Of a DNA stretch of 15,595 nucleotides, positions 7,879-15,116 are shown piece after piece (positions within the stretch are counted from its first letter, which is position 1; every line of letters starts with the position of its first letter). The stretch is from the NCBI GenBank assembly GCA_045595445.1, contig JAZOAK010000040.1, positions 1-15,595 on the forward strand, given 5' to 3'. The translations under genes and the position numbers were made by a program. Under the pieces are notes generated by a model, which searched no databases, was not told the origin of the DNA, and was given only the letters and a program-made list of their open reading frames with translations. The stretch is from RGIG3009 sp045595445 (GTDB taxonomy: Bacteria; Bacillota; Clostridia; Oscillospirales; Acutalibacteraceae).

Positions 7879-9510
7879 TCAGGAGACCCACTTGACGACT
7901 TTCGGATTGGGATCAAACAGTTTTACTGCTGCTTCCAGCTCTGCCTGATTGGTGGCAAAACCGGGATCGTGTTCGGCGAAGTGGATCGCTCTACCCGATC
8001 TGTTTGCCTTTTGATAGAAACTGTTACCGGAGATGGTAAGACCCTTGGTATAGGTCTTACCGGGCCAGTAGACCAAGTTTTCTGCGGAACAGTCAAAAAT
8101 GTTGTTTTTAATGACAATGCCGCGACCGGGAAGTTCGTCATAGTTCCAGGTCCAACCGACGTAGTGCGCGACTGCCGGGCTCTTATCCGGACGCTCGTGC
8201 GAGAGCAGGAATCCGTAGCCCGCGAAGCGCATGATGTTGTCTTCAATGATCAGGCCATCCCAGATGCTTTCTTTTCTACGGTCGAAGACCTCAATGGAGT
8301 AGTTGCAGAACTCGATGAGGTTGCCGCGCATAACAATATTCTCATAAGTATGGGGGTCGTTGATGCCCTGCGGGGAAGCACCGGCATCGTACACCTGGTA
8401 GATCCAGCAGTTCTCAAGTAGAGAATTGGAGGAGGTCTGCCACCACTGGATGCCGTTGCCGAGACCGACGCTACCGTTGTTGAAGCGGCAGCCGCCGACC
8501 CAACCGATCTCCAGGTTGGTGAAGATGAGGTTATCCGTGAATTCTCTGACGTCGAAGGTGAACAAACCGGCATATCTCAATGCGAGGTTATCGAAGAGGA
8601 CGTCGGTGGTTTCTTCCGAAATGGTGAAGATGTTTTCTCTGGTACCGATCTCAATGGAATTATAGACCACGTTCGGATAACCCTTATCCAAATATAAGTA
8701 CAAGGTACCTTCTTCCACGTTGTGATAGAAGTCGCCGTTTTCTTGCAGTTCGTTTACGCCGTAATAGTGCGGCGTGCCGACTTCTTCACCGCTGTTGAAG
8801 ACCATGATGCCCGCCTCACGGGTATACATGGCGATCTTCCACACGTACTGTCTGCGGCTGGGCTCCCAGTCGGCGCCCCACGCATAGTTGGTGGCGGAGC
8901 CGTAGATGAGGGGTTTGTAGCCTTCACCGTACGCACCGTAGGTCATGCCGCTTTTAACCAAGATCGGCGAGGTGCGGCGGTACACACCGCCACGCTCGAA
9001 CAAAACAGCGTCGCCCGGCTCGAACAGCCAGCTGTTGATGGTGATCGGGTCACAGGTCTTCCACGCAGTTTCGGGAGTAAGACCGTCGTTATCGTCATCA
9101 CCGTTGGGGGACACGTAATACGTGGTACCGGTGATGTTGTAATCCGGCGTTTCGCTGTTCAAAATCTGTTGTCTGAGAGCTTCCGCCTCTTCATCCGCGC
9201 CGCCCTTGTGAGGATTGAGGAGCTGAGCGGGATTGCCCTCCGGAAAGACCTCTTCATATTCCGGTCCGGTATCTTCGTCCTCGTCATCTTCGTAATAATC
9301 ATCTTCGTAATAATCATCGGAGTCGGTCGGATCGGAAACGAAATCCTCGCTCCAGTCCGTATCGCCCCACGACGAATCGTCCGTTACGGTGGTGGTTGTG
9401 GTTTGTTCCGTTGTTGTGGTGGTGGCATCCTGCGGCTTGCTGGGCGTACACGCCGACAAGAGCAAGGTGGCCAACACACAACAGAGTGCTAAAACCTTAC
9501 GCATAGTCAT
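7879..9510 (-). CDS. Right-handed parallel beta-helix lipoprotein (polysaccharide lyase-like)
   Basis: A 543-residue lipoprotein. MTMRKVLALCCVLATLLLSAC is a lipoprotein signal peptide with lipobox LSAC and modified C21. A Thr-rich run (30-43) and a very acidic Asp/Glu/Tyr linker (44-88) follow. From residue 130, YYVSPNGDDDNDGLTPETAW is the typical entry of pectate-lyase-like right-handed beta-helix proteins, with an Asp-rich possible calcium site (138-142); the rest carries NxxI/GN-type turns such as DNLAL, ENIVMRGN, IIEDNIM, IVIKNNIF and LTISGNSF. These proteins usually cut or bind acidic polysaccharides outside the cell; no catalytic residue can be assigned here. The start at 9508-9510 is chosen because AGGAGG is nine bases upstream and the signal peptide begins there; a longer reading from 9618 would begin upstream of the promoter's predicted start site. 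It is the first gene of the probable two-gene unit with the GLUG protein. Confidence 0.9.
   Translation of the reverse strand: MTMRKVLALCCVLATLLLSACTPSKPQDATTTTTEQTTTTTVTDDSSWGDTDWSEDFVSDPTDSDDYYEDDYYEDDEDEDTGPEYEEVFPEGNPAQLLNPHKGGADEEAEALRQQILNSETPDYNITGTTYYVSPNGDDDNDGLTPETAWKTCDPITINSWLFEPGDAVLFERGGVYRRTSPILVKSGMTYGAYGEGYKPLIYGSATNYAWGADWEPSRRQYVWKIAMYTREAGIMVFNSGEEVGTPHYYGVNELQENGDFYHNVEEGTLYLYLDKGYPNVVYNSIEIGTRENIFTISEETTDVLFDNLALRYAGLFTFDVREFTDNLIFTNLEIGWVGGCRFNNGSVGLGNGIQWWQTSSNSLLENCWIYQVYDAGASPQGINDPHTYENIVMRGNLIEFCNYSIEVFDRRKESIWDGLIIEDNIMRFAGYGFLLSHERPDKSPAVAHYVGWTWNYDELPGRGIVIKNNIFDCSAENLVYWPGKTYTKGLTISGNSFYQKANRSGRAIHFAEHDPGFATNQAELEAAVKLFDPNPKVVKWVS
9285..9318 (-). repeat. 15-bp tandem repeat coding for the acidic linker
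   Basis: Two perfect copies of catcttcgtaataat (9285-9299 and 9300-9314) plus four bases of a third. On the minus strand they encode alternating Asp/Tyr/Glu residues (about residues 65-76) in the linker between the lipid anchor and the beta-helix. The unit is a multiple of three, so copy-number change would alter linker length without a frameshift. Confidence 0.7.
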
Positions 9511-9603
9511 GTTGATTTTCCTCCTGAAACATAAGAGTTGGGTTTGTCCGCCGACGCGTTCCCCAAACACGCCATTGACAGACGGGTGCATATAATCACA
9601 GAT

Positions 9604-9632
9604 ATTATAACAGAACAAACCGTGCTTGGCAA
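9604..9632 (-). promoter_or_regulatory. Strong promoter for the beta-helix / GLUG unit
   Basis: On the minus strand TTGCCA (9627-9632) and a perfect TATAAT (9604-9609) are separated by 17 bases, the optimal sigma-A spacing. Transcription would begin near 9597, leaving a leader of about 87 bases before the ATG at 9510. Direct repeats lie just upstream of the -35 box. Confidence 0.8.
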
Positions 9633-9641
9633 TAGAGGATG

Positions 9642-9680
9642 TTGTTCTTCGGTTGAAAAATATTGTTCAATTGTGAAAAA
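9642..9680 (-). promoter_or_regulatory. Direct repeats upstream of the beta-helix promoter, candidate activator site
   Basis: On the minus strand TTTTTCACAATTGAACAA (9663-9680) is followed by TTTTTCAACCGAAGAACAA (9642-9660). Both share TTTTTCA at one end and GAACAA or AGAACAA at the other. The period is 20-21 bp, so the copies lie on the same face of the helix, and the proximal copy ends nine bases before the -35 box. This geometry is typical of AraC-family activators, and one is coded at 12839-13666. The link is an inference. Confidence 0.5.
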
Positions 9681-9783
9681 GTGCGTTTTTTGACAAAACG
9701 TGTTATTTCACCCGACGAACATTCTTTTAAGTTTGTTTAATCTGTCCATTTTTTGTGTTAGATGACTAACTCCCCCAATTTGC

Positions 9784-9813
9784 TTGACAGTAAACGCCGG
9801 ACGGTGCTATAAC
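9784..9813 (+). promoter_or_regulatory. Promoter of the beta-propeller gene
   Basis: TTGACA (9784-9789) and TATAAC (9808-9813) are 18 bases apart, a near-consensus sigma-A promoter. Transcription would start near 9820, about 50 bases before the ATG at 9873. Confidence 0.75.
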
Positions 9814-9872
9814 ATGGGTGAACGCATCCGACGTTTCTCATTCTTTACTACAATAATAAGGGGGATATTGAC

Positions 9873-10946
9873 ATGTTGAAAGACAAAATCCACGTTTCCG
9901 AAACTGAGATCGTCTATACCGACGATCAGTTGACCTATACCGTAGACGGCAGCTGCTGCACGCTGCGTCGTCCCGACGGAAAGATCGACTTTTTGACCAC
10001 CGACCTCGGCGGTCTGCCCTACTACCGTCATTTCCGCGGTCCCGCAGACGATCCGTTTGCAGAGGAGTTGGAGCCGTTTGAGTGGGATTACAACCATTAC
10101 AAAGAGGAGTGGCCTTGCGGACTCTGGGTACAGAGCGCTTACAAATGCGAGGACGGCGTACTGATCGGCTTTACGCACCGCGAGGATCTGAGTAAGGTGG
10201 ATTTTGACTATCCGCAGAACTATCATATCGGTTTCAGTATTTCCCGCGACGGCGGTCAGCACTGGAAGTATCTCGGTGACATGATGGGCACCTGCCGTAA
10301 CTTCATCAGCAAAAATCGTAGTAATGGTGTGTGGCCGAACATCTGCGGCGTGCCGTACGTTGCCGGCAAAGACGGTTATTTCTACATCTTCTTTAACGAG
10401 TGGAATGCCGCTGCCGAACGGTATACTTCGGTTGCACGTATACCGATGAAAGAGTCGATCGAGATGGTCCGCCGCGAAGAGAATCCGGCGAAGCTCATGA
10501 AAAAGTACAGCGGTAACGGTGTGTGGGATACCGAGCCGATGCACGGTACCGCGCCGCGGATCATTCCCGAGGATTGCGACGATATCGTGTATCACGAGGA
10601 AGTCGGCTTTAAGTACGATTGCCACGGCAACGCCGCGTACTGCTCCGCGCTGGATAAGTACATTCTGACCATCCAGACCGCCAGACAGGTCGTCATGTTC
10701 ATGTCTGACGATTGTGTGAACTGGGACGAGCACGTGGTGCTGTCTACCGCAAACCCCGACATCGGTTTGTACTTCTATTCAACCATCGTCGGCAACGACG
10801 ACGAGGCCTCTGACGATTCCAGCACCGTGGGTCATGATTTCTACGTATATTTCACCCACAAAACCGGATTCTTACGTCTGCCCGGCAATTTCGGTGACTA
10901 TGAGACGGATAACTTCTGCCGTGTTCGTGTGACCATCGATAAGTAA
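9873..10946 (+). CDS. Cytosolic Asp-box-type beta-propeller protein (sialidase/GH43-like fold, function unknown)
   Basis: A 357-residue protein without signal peptide or membrane segment. SRDGGQHW (124-131) fits the Asp-box SxDxGxxW that caps blades of sialidase-type propellers, and MSDDCVNW (277-284) is the similar SDD..NW turn seen in GH43-like propellers. Repeated aromatic strand patterns (GKDGYFYIFFNEW 165-177, HDFYVYFTH 321-329) support a beta-propeller of about five blades. Such folds include glycosidases, phosphorylases and binding proteins; acidic residues are plentiful, but none can be named catalytic with confidence. Being intracellular, it would act on an imported, already cut product. 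ATG with a GGGGG ribosome binding site eight bases upstream. It is divergent from the beta-helix gene, has its own promoter, and ends at a strong terminator, so it is monocistronic. The specific glycoside hydrolase family is left open. Confidence 0.75.
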   Translation: MLKDKIHVSETEIVYTDDQLTYTVDGSCCTLRRPDGKIDFLTTDLGGLPYYRHFRGPADDPFAEELEPFEWDYNHYKEEWPCGLWVQSAYKCEDGVLIGFTHREDLSKVDFDYPQNYHIGFSISRDGGQHWKYLGDMMGTCRNFISKNRSNGVWPNICGVPYVAGKDGYFYIFFNEWNAAAERYTSVARIPMKESIEMVRREENPAKLMKKYSGNGVWDTEPMHGTAPRIIPEDCDDIVYHEEVGFKYDCHGNAAYCSALDKYILTIQTARQVVMFMSDDCVNWDEHVVLSTANPDIGLYFYSTIVGNDDEASDDSSTVGHDFYVYFTHKTGFLRLPGNFGDYETDNFCRVRVTIDK

Positions 10947-10959
10947 ATATGCTTTTTTG

Positions 10960-10998
10960 ACACCCCTTGCGGTTACTTACCGCAAGGGGTGTTCTTTT
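10960..10998 (+). terminator. Rho-independent terminator after the beta-propeller gene
   Basis: A perfect 14-bp stem (10960-10973 with 10979-10992), loop TACTT, followed by TCTTTT. It begins 13 bases after the stop codon and isolates this gene from the amidohydrolase-AraC unit. Confidence 0.93.
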
Positions 10999-11012
10999 GG
11001 GGAGCGTTGTCT

Positions 11013-11036
11013 TTTCCCTCCCGGAGGGAGGGGAAA
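11013..11036. repeat. CCCTCC/GGAGGG inverted repeat between genes
   Basis: TTTCCCTCCC pairs with GGGAGGGGAAA around a three-base centre with one bulged G (about 10 bp). It sits between the terminator at 10960-10998 and the next promoter, has no T tract of note and codes for nothing. It may be a REP-like intergenic repeat or the remains of one. Confidence 0.4.
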
Positions 11037-11073
11037 TTTGTTGTGATTTTACGGACAAATTGCGCAAATCATC

Positions 11074-11102
11074 TTGACATTTTTGACCATCGGCATTACC
11101 AT
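11074..11102 (+). promoter_or_regulatory. Candidate promoter of the amidohydrolase-AraC unit
   Basis: A perfect TTGACA (11074-11079) is followed after 17 bases by TACCAT (11097-11102), a four-of-six -10 match. Transcription would start near 11109, about 33 bases before the ATG. The weak -10 leaves room for activation. Just upstream lies the palindromic ATTGCGCAAAT (11059-11069). Confidence 0.5.
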
Positions 11103-11141
11103 GTAGGTGAATACAATTTTTCCTGAAAAGAGGAACGTTAT

Positions 11142-12839
11142 ATGAAAATTTTTGATATGCACCTTCACTCTCGTCACAACGAGCCTGCTGAGCCGGAAAA
11201 GTTCATAAAACAATTGGAAGAAGCGGGATTGTACGGCGCGTGTGTTTTCTCCCCTCGTCCGGCGCTCGTGAGAGAGGGACGAAATTCGCTGCCGACCGAT
11301 GCGACGTTTGAGGAGCGTTTGGAAACGCTCGCCGCGTGGACAAAAGGCTATGAGGGACGCTTGTTCCCCGTTTTGTATATCCACCCGTACGAGGAGAATG
11401 CGATCGAAAAGGTACGCATTTGTAAGGAGGCGGGTGTTGTCGCACTTAAAATCATCTGCGACAGCTTTTATATTTACGAAGAAAAACCGATGGCATTGTT
11501 GCGCGAGTGCGCGAAATACGATATGCCCGTGTTTTTCCATACCGGTATTCTGTGGGACGGCGGTGTTTCTTCCTGGTATAACCGCCCCATCAACTTTGAG
11601 GCGCTCATCGGTATTGAGGGACTGCGTTTCTCAATGGGACACTGCTCGTGGCCGTGGGTAGACGAGTGTATTGCGATGTACGGCAAGTTCTTACATTCGC
11701 ACAAACACCGCAAGCCCGCCGAAATGTATTTTGATCTGACGCCCGGCACCCCCGACATTTATCGCCGCGAGCTGCTGGAAAAGATCTATACCATCGGCTA
11801 CGACGTGTCGAATAACATTTTGTTCGGTACCGATATGACGGTTAACACCTACCATCCCGCGCATACCAAAGACGTGTTGGATCTTGATCGTTCTATTTTG
11901 TTGGATCTCGGTGTCAGCAAAGAGTGCTTTGAGAAAATGTACCACAAAAACCTGCTCCGCTTTTTGGGACTCAACAAAGAGGAAATCACGGTTGCCAGTC
12001 CGATCGTGAGCGAGGAAAAACCGCTGACCTTTGAAAATCCCGAGGTCAAAACGATTATCAAGAAATGGTACGATAAGATCGGCTTTGAAAAGGATTTTGA
12101 CGACGAATTTGAAAAGGCCTTGAACACCATTCCGGTTTCCGATTACATGAATATCGAGTTTTATAACTCCGAGTGCGAGGACGGCAAGAAAAATCTCCTG
12201 AATATGCTGTTTATGTGCGAAGAGCTGAGCAAAACCTACGAGAACCTCGAAATCAGCGAGGATATTCTCTTGGATACGCTGTCTGATCTGTCCCTTTGGT
12301 GCAATATTTGGAGCGGTATCAAGGGATCGCTGTATTTGGGTGAGTTGCCGTGGCTGAAATGGCACATGAAAGCACGTCTGTTCAAGCTTGGCAGATTGCA
12401 GTATGCATTTGACAAAGCACCCGACGACGTGCCGGCACTTGGCGTCAAGAAAGGCGAACCGATCATCGGTGTGCATATTCCGGCATGCGGTGCTTTGAAA
12501 ACGGAAGATTGTGTGAAATCGCTTGACATGGCGCGTGAGTTCTTTGCCAAAGTCTTCCCCGAATATGAGTATCGTTATTTTGCGTGCGATTCGTGGTTGT
12601 TGGATGAGTCACTCAAAGAGGTACTACCGCTTGACAGCAATATCGTCAAGTTCGGGGATCTGTTCCAAAGAGTGAATGCCGTCGAGGCAAACGATATCGT
12701 TCGTTACGTGTTCGGTTGGGATAAGAAGCGGTATCAGCTCAAAGAGTTGCCTGCCACTTCCCTGCTCGCGGAGAATGCGAAGAAATATATGCTCGAAGGC
12801 AAGAATTTCCATCGCACGCTCGGCTACATCGCAAAATAA
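11142..12839 (+). CDS. Amidohydrolase_2 domain fused to a GNAT-like acyltransferase domain
   Basis: A 565-residue cytosolic protein in two parts. Residues 1-280 form a TIM-barrel metal-dependent hydrolase of the amidohydrolase superfamily: MHLH gives H7 and H9, K103 lies in ALKII, H133 in FFHTG, H167 in MGHCSW and D231 in FGTDMT, so all usual metal ligands are present. Residues about 300-565 resemble the two-part acyltransferase family with NAT_N and GNAT_C domains (PF18082/PF18164): LSLWCNIW, the helix RLFKLGRLQYAF (412-423), VHIPACGAL (444-452), then AREFFAKVFPEYEYRYFACDSWLLD (464-488) and LPLDSNIVKF (495-504). That assignment rests on remembered family motifs. Stand-alone members of each part exist; the fusion suggests hydrolysis of an amide, lactone or ester coupled to acyl transfer. 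ATG with GAGGA seven bases upstream. The stop codon overlaps the start of the AraC gene by one base. The substrate is unknown. Confidence 0.82.
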   Translation: MKIFDMHLHSRHNEPAEPEKFIKQLEEAGLYGACVFSPRPALVREGRNSLPTDATFEERLETLAAWTKGYEGRLFPVLYIHPYEENAIEKVRICKEAGVVALKIICDSFYIYEEKPMALLRECAKYDMPVFFHTGILWDGGVSSWYNRPINFEALIGIEGLRFSMGHCSWPWVDECIAMYGKFLHSHKHRKPAEMYFDLTPGTPDIYRRELLEKIYTIGYDVSNNILFGTDMTVNTYHPAHTKDVLDLDRSILLDLGVSKECFEKMYHKNLLRFLGLNKEEITVASPIVSEEKPLTFENPEVKTIIKKWYDKIGFEKDFDDEFEKALNTIPVSDYMNIEFYNSECEDGKKNLLNMLFMCEELSKTYENLEISEDILLDTLSDLSLWCNIWSGIKGSLYLGELPWLKWHMKARLFKLGRLQYAFDKAPDDVPALGVKKGEPIIGVHIPACGALKTEDCVKSLDMAREFFAKVFPEYEYRYFACDSWLLDESLKEVLPLDSNIVKFGDLFQRVNAVEANDIVRYVFGWDKKRYQLKELPATSLLAENAKKYMLEGKNFHRTLGYIAK

Positions 12840-13666
12840 TGGGTATGGAAGTTTATAACGATATACGGGTGGGGTCTATCACCACCATCGTGAAAAAGGT
12901 CGAATGCAAGGATTTCAAATTCGTGTGTCAGGGTCGTCTTTCGGACGGGTATCTGTACGTAACGGACGGCGAGGGTGTCTATATCAATCACGATAAGCAG
13001 GTCGTTCCGCTTACCAAGCACACCCTCTTGTTCCTGATGAAGGATCAGCAGTATACCGTTAAAGCCAAAACCGAAGGATTTACGTATATCACGACGGGAC
13101 TTTCCCTGCACCCGGACAAGGCTTTTGAAAAGTTGGATTTCCCCGAGCATATGGATCTTACCAATCAACCGTATATTTGTCAGCAAATTGACGAGATTCT
13201 CAAGATTTGGGAAGAACGTTCACCGTGGTATCTGCCAAAAGCTCGCATTGCGATCGAGAGACTGTTAATCGACATTATGGAAGAATACGGTAACGCCTCG
13301 CATTTCCGTTTTTACGGCAGGCTTTACCCTGTTCTGACCTATATTCACCAGCATTACGACGATACCATCACCAATGAAAAGTTGGCGGAGATCTGCGGAC
13401 TGAGCGTCACGCATTTTCGTCGTATTTTCAAAGAACAACTGGGTAAATCGCCGATGGAATACCTGACCGATCTGCGCATCAACTGGGCGCTGAAACTCCT
13501 CAAAACGCGGTTGTTTTCCGTGTCTGAGGTGGGCGCGCTCGTGGGATTCCCCGACGTGTATTATTTCAGTAAGCTGATCAAAAAGTATACCGGCAATTCC
13601 CCCACCAAATATATTAAAACGTTTTCGAATCTGCCGGAGCGCACAAGTAATCCCCAAAAAGAATAA
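12839..13666 (+). CDS. AraC-family transcriptional regulator
   Basis: A 275-residue regulator. The N-terminal half (about 1-125) is a beta-rich, cupin-like sensing domain (for example DGYLYVTDGEGVYINHDKQ, 37-55). Residues 165-262 form the double helix-turn-helix: ITNEKLAEICGLSVTHFRRIF (177-197) for the first, and VSEVGALVGFPDVYYFSKLI (228-247) with KKYTGNSPTKYI (248-259) for the second, the latter being the AraC signature region. The start at 12839 overlaps the stop of the preceding gene (TAATG) and has no convincing ribosome binding site, which points to translational coupling; an ATG at 12845 is an alternative. Such regulators usually sense a sugar or glycan fragment and activate nearby genes. 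The best candidate target is the direct-repeat site at 9642-9680. The transcript ends at the hairpin 13669-13707. Confidence 0.95.
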   Translation: MGMEVYNDIRVGSITTIVKKVECKDFKFVCQGRLSDGYLYVTDGEGVYINHDKQVVPLTKHTLLFLMKDQQYTVKAKTEGFTYITTGLSLHPDKAFEKLDFPEHMDLTNQPYICQQIDEILKIWEERSPWYLPKARIAIERLLIDIMEEYGNASHFRFYGRLYPVLTYIHQHYDDTITNEKLAEICGLSVTHFRRIFKEQLGKSPMEYLTDLRINWALKLLKTRLFSVSEVGALVGFPDVYYFSKLIKKYTGNSPTKYIKTFSNLPERTSNPQKE

Positions 13667-13668
13667 AC

Positions 13669-13707
13669 AAAAAAGCAGGCTGACTTTCTAAGTCAGCCTG
13701 CTTTTTT
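13669..13707. terminator. Bidirectional terminator between the AraC and SGNH genes
   Basis: A perfect 12-bp stem (13675-13686 with 13690-13701), loop TCT, flanked by six A on one side and six T on the other, so it has a U tract in both directions. It begins three bases after the AraC stop codon and lies nine bases past the stop codon of the convergent SGNH gene. It serves both transcripts. Confidence 0.95.
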
Positions 13708-13715
13708 AGTTGTCG

Positions 13716-15086
13716 TTATCCCACGTTCACAATCGTTCCGTTGAGCAGGTAGGCGGCGATTTCCATACGCGAGCCACTACCGAGACGCATCGTGATCGTA
13801 TGCTCCGTGTTTGCCGCATTTTCGAGCAGCATACGTGCTTTGGGGTTGGGGCTTTTTTGTGTAAAAGTACATTTTAACTGTTGATAGGCCCCACCGTCAA
13901 CGCTGTATTCGAGAACACGGGCATCATCCGAGACAAATTGCACCAGCAAACCGAAGTGTGTGCCTTTGAATTTCACGGTGAGCGTTTTTCCTACTTCGGT
14001 GGTTTGTATAGATCCGTTGAAGAAGTTCTCCCCATTTTTGAGGTTGGAGGATGTGACCCATCCTGCCGGCACGGTGCAAGAGGTTGCTGCGACGGCTTTC
14101 GCCGCCGATTGAAGCGTTCCTTTTGCGGCGGGCATCGGTTGTTTTGCGTAGGAATACGGTGTTGTGGTAAGGCCGTATTGAACGGCACCGATCAACACGT
14201 CTGCCATCAGATCGTACCCGGTATCGTTGGGATGGACCAAATCCTCTCCATAGTAATAGTCCCATTTATATGTGCCGCCGCTGATATAATCCGTGACGGC
14301 TTTGTGCAGGTTCACCGACGTCAACTGATATTTATCCGCAATTTGTTCCAAGATGGGAATGATGTCCTTTGATACGTCGTTGCGATCGGACACGTACACA
14401 AGAAGAATATCCGCATACGGATTGGCTTTGTAGATGGTGTGAATCATCGTTTCATAGTGATTCCACAGTTTGTCCGCACTTTCCACACCATCATAGCCGT
14501 TATTAACAGCGTATTCGATAAAGACCAAGTCGGGTTTGGTGGAAGCGATCCTTTGCTCGGTGATATACACCCCATACTGCGAGCCGTTGCCGCCCAAGGT
14601 GGCGCTGGTTTCGGTGAACAGAGCGGACGGACATTCCTCTTGCAAAAAGTTAAGGACGCGCGTGCGGAAGCCGCCTTTCACTTGGGACGAGCCCATGCCC
14701 GCCGTGACCGACCCGCCCATGAACGAAACGCGCAGTTCGAGATCGTTCACAATGCGATAGGCGGTATTTTTCATGCCGCCGCGTACCGTGATGTATTTGC
14801 CGTACCGTCTGTATTTCGCCGTATGGAACTTCGAAGTCTTCGACGGTTTGGGGGCGGTGGTTGTGGCTTGTTCGACAAAGGAGGTCGTGGACCGGTCGGA
14901 AGACGCCGAACCGCTTGACGGAACGGTGGTTTGATCCGTGTTATCCGTATCCACGGTGGTGGTCGCATCACCCGCTATGGTAGTCGTGGTGGTTTCGGGA
15001 TCGGTCTCAGGGTCCGCCCCACAGCCGACGCACGTGAACAACAGTGCGGCAGCAACCATCATCGCCAGTACCTTTCTCATGTGCAT
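13716..15086 (-). CDS. SGNH/GDSL-type hydrolase lipoprotein with C-terminal beta-sandwich
   Basis: A 456-residue lipoprotein. Residues 1-22 are a lipoprotein signal with C22 in CVGC (an unusual Cys at -3). A Thr/Ser-rich linker (about 30-86) follows. The SGNH domain spans about 117-308: block I FMGGSVTAG with nucleophile S126 (GGS in place of GDS), block II ATLGGNGSQYG (162-172), block III EYAVNNG with N195, and block V DLVHPNDTGY with D282 and H285. All four catalytic positions are present. Residues about 345-456 form a beta-sandwich resembling carbohydrate-esterase accessory domains. Members deacylate polysaccharides outside the cell. The ATG at 15084-15086 has AAGGAAGGA upstream; an ATG at 15080 (MRK) is possible. 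The C-terminal domain is about 60% identical by eye to the neighbouring partial gene, so the two are likely tandem duplicates. Confidence 0.9.
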   Translation of the reverse strand: MHMRKVLAMMVAAALLFTCVGCGADPETDPETTTTTIAGDATTTVDTDNTDQTTVPSSGSASSDRSTTSFVEQATTTAPKPSKTSKFHTAKYRRYGKYITVRGGMKNTAYRIVNDLELRVSFMGGSVTAGMGSSQVKGGFRTRVLNFLQEECPSALFTETSATLGGNGSQYGVYITEQRIASTKPDLVFIEYAVNNGYDGVESADKLWNHYETMIHTIYKANPYADILLVYVSDRNDVSKDIIPILEQIADKYQLTSVNLHKAVTDYISGGTYKWDYYYGEDLVHPNDTGYDLMADVLIGAVQYGLTTTPYSYAKQPMPAAKGTLQSAAKAVAATSCTVPAGWVTSSNLKNGENFFNGSIQTTEVGKTLTVKFKGTHFGLLVQFVSDDARVLEYSVDGGAYQQLKCTFTQKSPNPKARMLLENAANTEHTITMRLGSGSRMEIAAYLLNGTIVNVG

Positions 15087-15116
15087 AACATCCTTCCTTA
15101 TCAGAAAATCAAGTTA

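Larger units (their letters stand above)
9511..9872. other. Divergent control region between the beta-helix lipoprotein and the beta-propeller gene
   Basis: A 362-base AT-rich stretch without a gene. It holds the 5' leader (about 87 bases) and promoter of the leftward beta-helix gene, a pair of direct repeats upstream of that promoter, a weaker repeat pair at 9732-9766, and the promoter and ribosome binding site (GGGGG at 9860-9864, eight bases before the ATG) of the rightward gene. No small reading frame with a ribosome binding site was found in it. Confidence 0.7.

Noticed and set aside
9511..9618. 36-residue N-terminal extension of the beta-helix lipoprotein
   Set aside because: The upstream ATG lies before the predicted transcription start near 9597, lacks a ribosome binding site, and would bury the lipoprotein signal peptide.
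9690..9718. TTGACA at 9690-9695 on the plus strand as an extra promoter
   Set aside because: No acceptable -10 box lies 16-18 bases downstream.
9807..10733. Minus-strand open frame of 308 codons opposite the beta-propeller gene
   Set aside because: The opposite strand has promoter, ribosome binding site, Asp-box motifs and terminator; this frame has none of these.
11691..12476. Minus-strand open frame of 261 codons opposite the amidohydrolase fusion
   Set aside because: Antisense to a frame with conserved metal ligands and acyltransferase motifs; no start signals of its own.
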